The position numbers were made by a program, and so were the translations under genes. Below, one piece after another: positions 1 through 10,143 of a stretch of 22,509 nucleotides of DNA. Source of the DNA: Acephala macrosclerotiorum. Taxonomy: Eukaryota > Ascomycota > Leotiomycetes > Helotiales > Mollisiaceae. Location of the stretch: the NCBI GenBank assembly GCA_014904845.1, contig MU119643.1, positions 12,000 through 34,508 of the forward strand, given 5' to 3'. The first letter of the stretch is position 1; each line of letters begins with the position of its first letter. The notes under the pieces are model-generated. The model searched no databases and had not been told where the DNA came from. It was given only the letters and a program-made list of their open reading frames with translations.

Positions 1-3000
1 CGATTTTTTTCAAAAATTTATATATATTTTTTTTATAAAAATAATTTATAAATATTTGTTTTTTTTATTTTTTTTTTTTAAAATTTATTTAATACATTTT
101 ATAAAAAATCAATATAAAATTATTTATTTAAAACTTTTAAAATTTTTTATTCGAAATTAGTATTATAATATTTTAATTATATATACTAATATATTCTAAA
201 AAAAAATTTATAAAAATAAATAAATCTTGCAATTTTCAATTATTTAAAACACGAAAATATTTATTTGTTTTTCTTATATAATTTTTTTTACAAATATAAA
301 AATTTATAACTTTTTTCGATTTTATTAATAAATTTTTTCTTTTCAAATTTACGCGTTTTCTATTTTTAAAATTCGATTAATTTATTACATTATTTTTTTA
401 CGCGCAAATTCTATAATTCCAATTTTTATTCTCGAAATTTTTACGATATTATTATTATATTTTAAGAAAATATTTTATTAAATCTCGAAAATACGAATTT
501 TATATACAAAAAACAAAACGAAAATAATTATAATACGTTTATATAAATTATATAATATAATTTCAATAATTTATAAAAATTAAAAATATAATAAAAAAAA
601 TTCTAATTAAATAAAAAAAAAAATTAAAAATAATATTATTTTAAAATTTTCTAAAAAATTTTTAAAATAATATATAGTTTTAAATAAAAACTTTTTCTTT
701 AAAATAAACAAAATCAAAAAATCGCGTATCGCGTTTTAATAAATTCGATTTAATTTGATTAAAACTTTTAATAATATATTTAAATACTATAATTAAAATT
801 TTTTTTTTTCGAATTTAAATATTTTAATAATTTATTGAAAGTTCTATTAATAGATTTTACGATAAATATATATACTAAAAACTCGAGTAAATATTTCGTA
901 TAAAATATTTTACGTTTCATAAAATTATTAAAATTATTAATATAATTATTATTAAAAAAAATAAAATTTGTAATATATTATTTATAAAAATATTTTTTCG
1001 ATTTATCGATTATAAAAAAATATTAATATATTTAAAAAATGTAAATAACGATTTAATAATTATAAATTTAAATAAAATAAATTTAAAAAAATTGTATTTT
1101 ATTTTTTATTTTTATAAATTTTTAATAATTAAAAAATATATTAAAAAACTTTTTTCGATTTTTACAAATAAATCTAAAAAATAATCGATCGTTATTATTA
1201 ATAATATAAATATTCAAAACATCAAATTTTAAAAAATTATTAATATTAATATTTTATTTTTTTAATCAATTTTATTAATTAGTAATAATAATAACGACAA
1301 TAATAACAATAATAACAATATTACTATTATTAGTTTTTTTGTATAAAACTTTTTATTTTTTCAAATTTTTTAAATTTTTTAAATTTTTCAATTTATTTAT
1401 TTTTTCGTTTCAATTTCTACGTTAATTAAACTTAAAAAATCTATTATTGATAATAAGAAATACTACAATATATTTACGTTTATACTAAAAAAATATAAAA
1501 TTATTATTATTTTATTATAATTTAATATTATTTTATTTCGATTAATTACGCGTACAATATAAATAATATTTAAAAAACAAACGTTATTTTTTTTAATATT
1601 TTGAATTTCGTTAATTGTATTAAAATTTTAAATACTATTTATAATATTTACAAATATTCGTTTATTAAATAATTTTATTGAGTTTATTATATAATATTTT
1701 ATAAAAATTTCGATTTATATTTTGAAAACGATAAAAAATAAATTGAAATTATAAAAATACGATTATTTAAAATTTATAAATTGTACGTTAAAAAAAAAAA
1801 TTTTTAATTTGTTTAAATTTATTTTAATATTCGTTTTTGATTTATAAATATTTTTATTATTTTTTAATATAAATAAAAAACGTTAACAAAAAATCGATTT
1901 TAATTCTCGTGAATTTTTATCGTTTTTATTTTTGTTTTTTCGATTAAATCGTTTATTAATTTGAAAATTGTAATAATTTTTATTTTATAAAATTTTTTTA
2001 AATAAACGAAAAAAAAAAATATTTTATTGTTTTTTTTTAAAGAAATTAATATATTGAAATTTTATTATTAATAAACTTTTTTTAATGAATTTCTTTTTTT
2101 ATATAATACGTATTTTTTTTTATTATTTAATTTTTATAAACGGATTTTAAATTGTAATTATTATTTTATTGATTTTTTAAAAATTAATTTTTTTATTTCG
2201 TTATTTTTTTTCAATTTATTAGACTTTATTAAAATAATAAAATTGATTAATTTTTTTATAAAAAAAATGAATATATTTTAAAATTTAAATTTATTATACG
2301 TTGAATTTTTTTTTTTTAATAAGTTTTAAATAATTTATTCGCGATTCAATAATTATAAAAAAATAATAAATTGATTATTTCGATTTTTTAAAGAAATTAT
2401 TTGAATAAATTTTTTTTTTGATATTAAAAATCGAATTTTAATTAAAGATTTTTTGAAATAAATTTAATCAAATATTATAAAAAAAAAATTTTAAAAATTG
2501 AAATTATATGTTTATAAAATAAAAATTTTTATTGATTGAAAATACGTTGAAAATTCTAAGAATTTTAGTTTTTTTATTTTATTTTTTATGAGTTTAATAT
2601 TTGTTAATACTAACGAAAAAATTATTAGCGATACTATTTACGAGAAATTCAAAGAAATTTATAACAAATTTCAAATTTTTTTCGAGAATCGATTTCGAGA
2701 ATTTTCTAATAATAAATTTTTTTTTAATAGTATTTAATTTAAAAAAATCGATATAATTTTCAATATAATTTATTGTATAAAATCTTTAGATTATTTTATT
2801 ATTCGATATAAGATTTTTTAATAATTAAATTATTAAAATTCGTTTAATAATAAATATTTGTATATTTATTAATAAAAACAAATTGTAATTTAAATCAAAT
2901 TAATTTTTCGATATTTTGAAATAAAAAAAATAAAAATGTTTTTTAGTAATAAGTTTTTTTTTAAATGCGAGATTAAAAAATTAATAATATTTATAGAAAA

Positions 3001-3360
3001 TAATTAAAAGTATTTAATTATTTTTAACGATAAATTTGAATTTAAAATTCGTTTATTTTTTTTTTTTATTAAATTTTAAAGAAAAAAGAAAACAAATTAC
3101 AAAAGAATTTAATATTGATAGAAATATTGAAAAAATTGTTAGATTTTTAAAAAAAAACGATAATAATTTGAAAGATCTCGAACTTTGAATTCTTTGTTTA
3201 AAACGAGTTTTTTTTCTTTTTTTAGTTTTTTTCTTCGAGACTCGAAACGAGCTCATTATATAGAAAAACGATTGTAGTAAAACTATATACTTTTTCTTTA
3301 AAAATTCTTGTAAATAACTAGTTTCGAAAGTAGTATTAATTACGTGTCTTTTTGTCAGTT
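1..3360. repeat. Extremely AT-rich, RIP-degraded block (left flank)
   Basis: No believable gene is present. The sequence is almost only A and T, with stops in all frames. Surviving C and G are largely in CpG, as expected of repeats mutated by RIP (C to T on either strand). Strand composition changes inside the block. By hand count, 361-660 has 12 non-CpG C and 1 non-CpG G, while 2401-2700 has 7 and 19. The switch lies near 1.5-1.9 kb, suggesting two degraded units or a change in the mutated strand. The original element cannot be identified. Confidence 0.8.
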
Positions 3361-3660
3361 CAATCATGTGATCGCTTAAGCGATCGACTAGATGATCTTA
3401 GTTATAATCTCTATTGCCCTTAGCAACGGCTGTCCTAGCGTCCACTCTTTAATCTTACGTCCACTCTGTTTAATTATATAGGTAAATAGATGCTTCTTCT
3501 GAGAAGAGGCAAACAGAATTGAATCATTGACACCAGACTAAGATCTTAGTGTTTCGTGATTTGTTCTCGAACGTTTCAATACTTTTAGTACATAAAGAGT
3601 TTTCGCTTACTATAGACTAATTAACAACTTTTTCTATTTTTATTTTAATTGATTGATTGA
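3361..3660. repeat. GC-normal remnant, possibly an LTR
   Basis: About 300 bases of ordinary composition lie between two AT-rich blocks and have no ORF. The segment opens with a TG just after position 3366 and a perfect 16-bp palindrome at 3370-3385. It carries a TATA-like stretch (TTAATTATATAGG, about 3469-3481) and runs into simple repeats such as ATTG tandem copies at about 3648-3665. Size and layout would suit a solo or 3' LTR, with the degraded body on one side. I could not find a target-site duplication, primer-binding site or polypurine tract, so the LTR call is inference. Confidence 0.4.
3370..3385. other. Perfect 16-bp palindrome
   Basis: GATCGCTTAAGCGATC is its own reverse complement. 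It sits at the junction where the AT-rich block gives way to the GC-normal remnant, close to the candidate TG start of the LTR-like segment. It may be a terminal structure of the element, but this cannot be decided from one copy. Confidence 0.6.
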
Positions 3661-5339
3661 TTGATTTACGAATTACGAATTACTTCGAATGAGTTTAATC
3701 TATTAATTAAAACGAACTAATCTACGATTGAGTTTTTTTACTTTGTATTTTATTATTTTTTTATAATATTTTAATAATAAATTTAATTGAATTTTTTAAA
3801 ATTAATCGAAAAATATTTATAAATATTTTAATTTAATTTTTATTAAATTAATTATAATAATTTTTACTAAAATTGTTTCTTTTTATAAAAATATATATAA
3901 TTAGTAATTTTTTTTAATCTCGAAATAATTTTTTATTATTATTATTAATATAATAAAATCGAAACTTTTTTTTAAAAATCTATTAAAATAAAACGCGTTT
4001 ATACGTTTTATTATATTAATTTTAAAATAATTCGATTTTATTATAATAATTATAAAAAATTAATAATTTACAATTAAAAATATCGTATAATTTTTTATTA
4101 AATTCGTAAATAATTTAATAAAAATATTTTATAAATTATTATATTAATTCGATTACTATTAAAAAAATTGCTAATAAATAAATTAAATATTTTATATTGT
4201 ATTAAATAAATTCGTATTTATAAAAAAAATAATAATAAAAAAAATATAAAAAATAATTATAAAAATAATCGTATTCGTAATAAAAGAATTCGTATTAATA
4301 ATTAAAATCGTAAAAATAATTATATTTTAATTATTGAATACTAGTATTAAAATACTTTAATTTATTAATTAAATTAATTGATTTTATCGAAAAAAAAAAA
4401 TTTATTTTTTAATTAATCGACGATTTTTATTTATATTTATTTATAAAACTTTTTTTATTAAAAAATTTTTTTCAAATTATTAATAATAAATCTTTTATTT
4501 TTCGATATTTAAATTTTATAAATATATAAAAAATCTTATAAACGATATATAAAATTTTTATATATTAAACGTAAAACTTTTTACGAACAATTTTTAAAAT
4601 TCTTTTAAAAGTATTTTTATAAATTGTAATTAAAATATTTTTTCTTTTTATATATTTATTTAATATTATTTTATTAAAATTTTTATTATTCGTAAAATCG
4701 AAATTTTTTTCTTATTTATTTTTATTATAAAAAAATTTAATTTTAAATAAATTTATTATTTTAAAAAATAATTATATAATAAATAATAAAAAAATTAAAA
4801 ATTTTAATTCGAGTTTAAATAAATATTATTATTAATATTTATACACTTTTAATCAAATAATAAATAAAAACGTAAAACTTTTTTTAAAAATTTATTTTTA
4901 ATGTAAATTCAAATAAATTAATATAAACTTAAAATCGTTTTCGCGTTTTTTTATTCGTTTTTCGTAAATATTATTATTCTACGTAATAAACGTAAATTTA
5001 AAAAATAAATATAAATTTAAAATCGCTTTCATATTATTTTTTTTAAATTTTTAATAATCTCAATACTTTCGACGCGTTTTTATAAAAAAGTTTTTATAAA
5101 TTTTCGTTTTTTCGAAAATATATTAATTATTTTAAATATTTTTTTATAAAAAGTAAATTATTTAAAAAAAAAAAATTTTTTAATAAATCAATTTTTTTTA
5201 AATAGAAATTTAATTGTTTTATAATTAATTAAATAATTATTAATTAATATTAATATTACTAAAAATATTTATTATTAGTAATAAATTAAAAACGAAATAA
5301 ATAAATAAATTGAATAATTCGTTAATTAATTGTAAATTG

Positions 5340-5460
5340 TAAATCTAATAAACGCGTAAAAATTGAAAAATATAATCTCAACTCTAGTATAAGCGGCGCT
5401 AGTCTCGATCTGGCCTAGTGTCGCACGTGACTACTAAACTAATATTGTACTTACAAATTT
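5340..5460 (-). repeat. Repeat family 2, copy 1 (partly preserved)
   Basis: About 80 bases of near-normal composition (5370-5455) inside a saturated AT-rich block. Its reverse complement aligns along its length with 22001-22110. Shared stretches include an identical GAAAAATATAATCTCAACTC, then CTAGTC, GCACGTGACTA and CTAATATT. Most differences are C/T or G/A transitions, as expected of RIP. It could be one end of an LTR or another transposon terminus; no coding part is visible nearby. Confidence 0.7.
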
Positions 5461-6044
5461 ATTAATTTTTAAAAAAATTAATTAATATTAAAAATTAAAA
5501 ATTAAAAATATTAAATTTAAATTTTTTTTTTTAAATTTAATTTAATAATTTAAATAAATATTTTCGTTTTATATATTTATTTTTAATTTTTTAATAAATC
5601 TTATATTTTTTAATTAAAATTAAAATTATTTTAATATATTTAAATTCGATTATAATAAATTTATTAATATTTTTTATTTATAATATTTTAAATAATTCGT
5701 TTATAATAATATAAATATTTTTTTAATATATTTAATTTCGAAATCGAATAATTATATTTAAATAAATTAATAAATAATTAAAATATTAAAAAAATTTATT
5801 ATTATTCGATTTAATTAAATAATAAACGTATTAATATTCGTTTTAAAAATAAAATAAATATTATATAATTAAAATTATAATTTGTAAATTTTTTTTATTA
5901 TATTAATATAATTTTATTTAATAATATTTTAAAATTTTAATTCGTATTAAATTATTCGTTTTTGTTTTTATTATTATATTAATTAAATATTTTTTTATAT
6001 TTTTATTAATTAATATTAATATTTAAAATAATATTTTTTTATCG

Positions 6045-6240
6045 AAATAAATATTATATAATATTCACGTGCGATTCGAAATCGTATATAATTAGTATTA
6101 TTTTATTTTTATTTTCAAAATAAAATTTTTATATTTCGAGTTTCACTTTTTAAATAGTTTTAATAAATAATAAATTAATACGTATATTAAAATCCAAAAA
6201 AAAGTTTTACGTACGTTTAAATCGTTTTATTAATAAATTC
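6045..6240 (+). repeat. Repeat family 2, copy 2 (heavily mutated)
   Basis: TCACGTGC near 6066 and TACGTACGTT near 6208 correspond to TCACGTGC near 22026 and TACGTGCGTT near 22153, with similar spacing (about 142 against 127 bases). Between them, a run such as ACGTATATTAAAATC matches ACGCATACTAAGAATC with only transitions and a small gap. It has the same orientation as the right-hand copy and is opposite to the copy at 5340-5460. The alignment was made by eye. Confidence 0.55.
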
Positions 6241-9149
6241 GATATTTTTAAAATAATATTAATATTTTTATTTATTAATAAAATTATAATTTAAATATTT
6301 CAATTTAATTTAATATTTTATTTAAATTTTAAATATATTTAAAAACGAATTAAAAAATTTTAAAAATATTAATTCGTTATTATAATTTATATAAATTTTT
6401 TTAATTTTTATATTATTTAAAAATAAAATTATAATTTTAACGAATTAAATTATATAATTAATTATTTTTTAAAATTTATTTAAAAAATATAAAAATATTT
6501 AATAAATCTTTTAAAATAATAAAATTTATTTTTATAATTATATTAATTAATTAATAATTTTTAATAATTTTTTTTTAAATATTTTTATTATATTATATAT
6601 TAAATTATTTTAATAGGAAAAAATAAATTAATATTATTATAAATATTAAAAAAAAAATTAATTAAATATTTTTTTTTAAATTTTTATAATTAATTTTTAA
6701 TAAATAAAAATAAATTATAATTATTTTAATATTAAAACAAATCGTAATAATATAATATTTCATATTTTTATTTAAATATATTTTTTTAATTAATAATAAA
6801 AAATCGATTTTTATAAAATTAATTTTAAATATTATAAAATTTTTAATAATAAAAATTAATAATTTTTAATATTTTTTTTATTATAACGATTTTAATATTT
6901 ATTATTATTATTTTAAAATTTTATTTTTTAATTGATTTACGTTTATTTTTTTTAATTTTTCGTTTTAAATATTTTTTTTTATTTTCGTTTTTTATTAAAA
7001 AAAATTTTATTAATATTAATTATTTTTAAATATAAATAATCGTAAAAATCAATTATAATTTTAAAAATTATAATATTATTAATTGTTTTTTTAATAATAA
7101 TATTTATAATTAATTTATTTATAAATAAATAACGATTTACGAAAAAAATAATTAATAAAAAAACGATTTTTTATTTTTTATTCGTTTAAAATACTAGAAA
7201 TAATATTATTCGTTTTATTAATTATTATGTATAATATTAATTTTTATTATATTTTTTAAAACGATTAATAATATATTTTATAAAAATTTAATCAATATTA
7301 AATTATATAAAATTTTATATTTGTTTTTTTTTATATTATTATATTTTTTTCGTTTATATTTTCATATAAAATAAATTAAATCTAATTTATAAAAATTATA
7401 ATTTTAATTAATTTTTAAAATATTTTTATAATATTAACGTTTAAAATAATATAAAAAAAAAATTTCAATTTTTAATAAAATTATTTATTAAATTTTTTAA
7501 ATTTAAATAATATATAAAATCGAAAATTAAAATTTAATATAAATTTTTTTTTATAAATAATTCGAATAAAATAAAAAATAAAAAATAATTTTTTATATTA
7601 TAATATTTAAATATTTTTATTAAATTTTTAAATATTTTAAATTATTAATTTTATTATATTATTATTATTTTTTTATATTTATATATAATAATCGTTTTTT
7701 GTATATAATATTATAATTATAAATAAATATTTTTATCGATTTATAATCGATTTTTTTAAAAATTAATTTTTTAATATATATTAAATTTTTTTTATAAATT
7801 TACGTTTTTAATATTATTTATTTAATTTATTTCGTTTTATTAATTTTTTAAATATTCGATTGAATAAATTTATATATATTTTTATTATTAAAAAATTTTT
7901 TAATATTCGTAAAAAAAATTTTAAAAAAATTAATAATATAATTAAAATAAAAACTTTTTTTTTTAAAAAAATATATTATATTTAATTTTTAATAAAATTT
8001 TATTATTTTTGAATAAATTTTAATAAATATAAAAAATTATATTAAATAAATATTTAATATAATTTTTAATTCGTAAAATTAAAATATTACGATTTAAAAT
8101 TACGAAATTTATATTTAATTTAAATTTAATTTAAAATATTTCGAATTATAAAAAAATATTAAAAAATAAAAATTAAATAAAAATATATATATTTAATATT
8201 ATATAAAAATATAAAATATTTAAATATTAAAAAATATTTTATTAATTTTTTATATTTATAATATTGATATTTATAAAATTATATAATTTTTTTAAAAAAT
8301 ATTTAATAATATTTAAAAAAATTTCGAATTTTTAATTAATAATAATAAATTTTATTTTTATTTTTCGATTAAATAATATTTAATACGATTTATTTTTCGC
8401 GAATATATTTTTATTTTATATTCGATCAAAAAAAATTTTTATTAATATAAAAAAAATTTCATTTAAAAAAACGTTTTTTTAAAATTAAATAAACGAATAA
8501 ATTAATTAAAATTTTAAATAAAAATAATTTTTAAAATTTTTATTTTTTATATATAATTTTTACAATTAATTTCATTAATTTTAAATAATTATTAAAATTA
8601 TATTTATTAAAAAAAACTTTTTAAATTTATATTACGATATTATTAATCGTATTTTTCTAATATAAATTTTATTAAACGATAAATTTTTTTAATAAATATA
8701 AATCGCGATTTATAATATTTCGTAATTTTTATTTAAAATACGTAATAATTATTAATTTAAATAAATTTTAATTAAAAATATAAATAATTAAAATATAAAT
8801 TAATTATAATAAATTTATTATATTTATAAATAAATAAATAAAATCGTAAAATTATTAAAATTTTAATATTTTTAAATTCGATTAATAATAATTTTAATTA
8901 TTTAAAAAAAAAAAAAATTTTTAAATTAATTAAACGTTAAAAATTAAAATTTATTTTTAAATCGTAAAATTTTATTTTTAAATTCGAAAATCGAAATAAT
9001 TTTTTAATTATTAATAAACAATATAAAAATAATTATAAAAATTAAAAAAAATTTATAAATAAAATTTTTTATTTTATTTTATATTATATTATATTAAATA
9101 AATATAAAACGAGAATTTTAAAAAAAAATTTAATAATAAAATTTCGTAA

Positions 9150-9345
9150 TAATTATATTTTTATTTTAATTTTAAATATTTATAAAACGTTTAAATTAAA
9201 ATTTTTTAATTTTTTATAAAAACGTTTTTACGAAATTTACGAAATAAAATATATATTAAGTAAAAAAAAAAAAACTCGTTCGTTATTAATTCGTTTAATA
9301 AATCGTCGAATAATTTTTTTTTTTTAAAATAAAAAAAATATTTTA
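9150..9345 (+). repeat. Repeat family 1, fragment
   Basis: This degraded segment shares ordered landmarks with 13500-13740. These are TTTAAATATTTATAAAACGT, then ACGTTTTTACGAAATTTA followed by a further AAATAAAAT, then TCGTTTAATAAATCGT (compare the inverted copy at 19600-19830) and a poly-T tract followed by AAAAAAATATTTTA. It has no coding content. Its right end continues into a tandem duplication. Confidence 0.6.
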
Positions 9346-9600
9346 CGTATTTAATATATTTTTATATTTTATTTATTTAAAAATATATAAATATTATAAA
9401 AAAAAATTTAATTATAAAAAACTTAAAAAACGTTAAAATAATTAATATATATATTTAATTTTTTTTTTTTAAAATAAAAAAAATATTTTACGTATTTAAT
9501 ATATTTTTATATTTTATTTATTTAAAAATATATAAATATTATGAAAAAAAATTTAATTATAAAAAACTTAAAAAACGTTAAAATAATTAATATATATATT
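9311..9600. repeat. Tandem duplication of a 145-bp AT-rich unit
   Basis: 9311-9455 and 9456-9600 are identical except for one base (A at 9398, G at 9543). Each unit starts with TAA plus 12 T and includes TATTTTACGTATTTAATATA and a later AACTTAAAAAACGTTAAAAT. Because the units are already AT-saturated and differ at one position, the duplication most likely happened after most of the RIP mutation. Confidence 0.9.
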
Positions 9601-9760
9601 ATAAATAAAATATAATAAAATTTTTTTTTTTTAATATAAATTTTTTTTAATTATAAAATTTTATTTAAAAAATATTAAATTAATTTAAAAAATTGTAAAT
9701 TTTATAAAATATTAATATTTTAATTATTAAAACTTTAATAAAATTGTATTTAAATTTTGA

Positions 9761-10073
9761 TTAGCGTCGCATTTCGATTATAATACTTAGTTTCGTATAA
9801 TACTACTTCCGCCGACTGTGAGCGAAGCGAGCAAAGGAGGCTAACCGGCTATTATAGCCTAGTTTGAAACGCTATTCAGCTCTTCTGGATTCAGCTCGTT
9901 TTCTCTTGAAACAGCCTTTTTCTACTCTAGCTCTGTCCCTCATCCGTCCGCCATACAGTCTTTAGACACCGTCGTCGCCATTGCACAACTATCCTGGGGA
10001 AGCGTTCTACGTTATATCCATCGCGGCGCACCCGTATGGAAAATTGCGCTGACGGTCGGCCAGCCTCACAAAA
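9761..10073 (+). promoter_or_regulatory. Upstream region of the HET gene
   Basis: Composition switches from AT-saturated to normal near 9761-9800. The stretch contains GAGCGAAGCGAGC near 9819-9831 and then pyrimidine-rich DNA (about 9880-9955), as is common around fungal transcription starts. No convincing TATA box is visible, and no other gene is seen here. An upstream ATG at 10036 opens a short frame that overlaps the HET start. Exact promoter elements cannot be assigned. Confidence 0.45.
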
Positions 10074-10143
10074 ATGCGGCCGCTCCATGATATACCCGAC
10101 CTACCACCCGAGCCTGACAATGCGATGTTCTCAAATCAGCTAG
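10036..10143 (+). promoter_or_regulatory. Overlapping upstream ORF before the HET start
   Basis: ATG at 10036 opens a 35-codon frame ending at TAG 10141-10143, so it runs across the HET start codon at 10074 in another frame. The -3 base is C (weak) and the +4 base is G. If the mRNA includes it, ribosomes initiating here would bypass the HET start, which would hold HET protein low. The transcript start is unknown, so this is a candidate only. Confidence 0.35.

Larger units (their letters stand above)
3661..9760. repeat. Extremely AT-rich, RIP-degraded block (central left)
   Basis: About 6.1 kb without any usable reading frame. In 6841-7200 I count 11 C and 12 G in 360 bases, with 9 CpG dinucleotides, where base composition alone would predict fewer than one. 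This is saturated RIP that spared CpG. Embedded pieces listed separately are family 2 copies near 5340-5460 and 6045-6240, a family 1 piece near 9150-9345, and a 145-bp tandem duplication at 9311-9600. No gene is seen in the rest. Confidence 0.8.

Noticed and set aside
1..3360. Mitochondrial origin of the AT-rich sequence
   Set aside because: The AT-rich blocks are continuous with islands holding nuclear-type genes with spliceosomal introns, and they show the CpG-biased residue left by RIP.
3053..3367. Minus-strand 104-codon ORF rich in Lys, Phe and Ser
   Set aside because: Composition is that of translated AT-rich DNA, there is no domain, and it starts inside the LTR-like remnant and runs into RIP-degraded sequence. 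It is most likely accidental.
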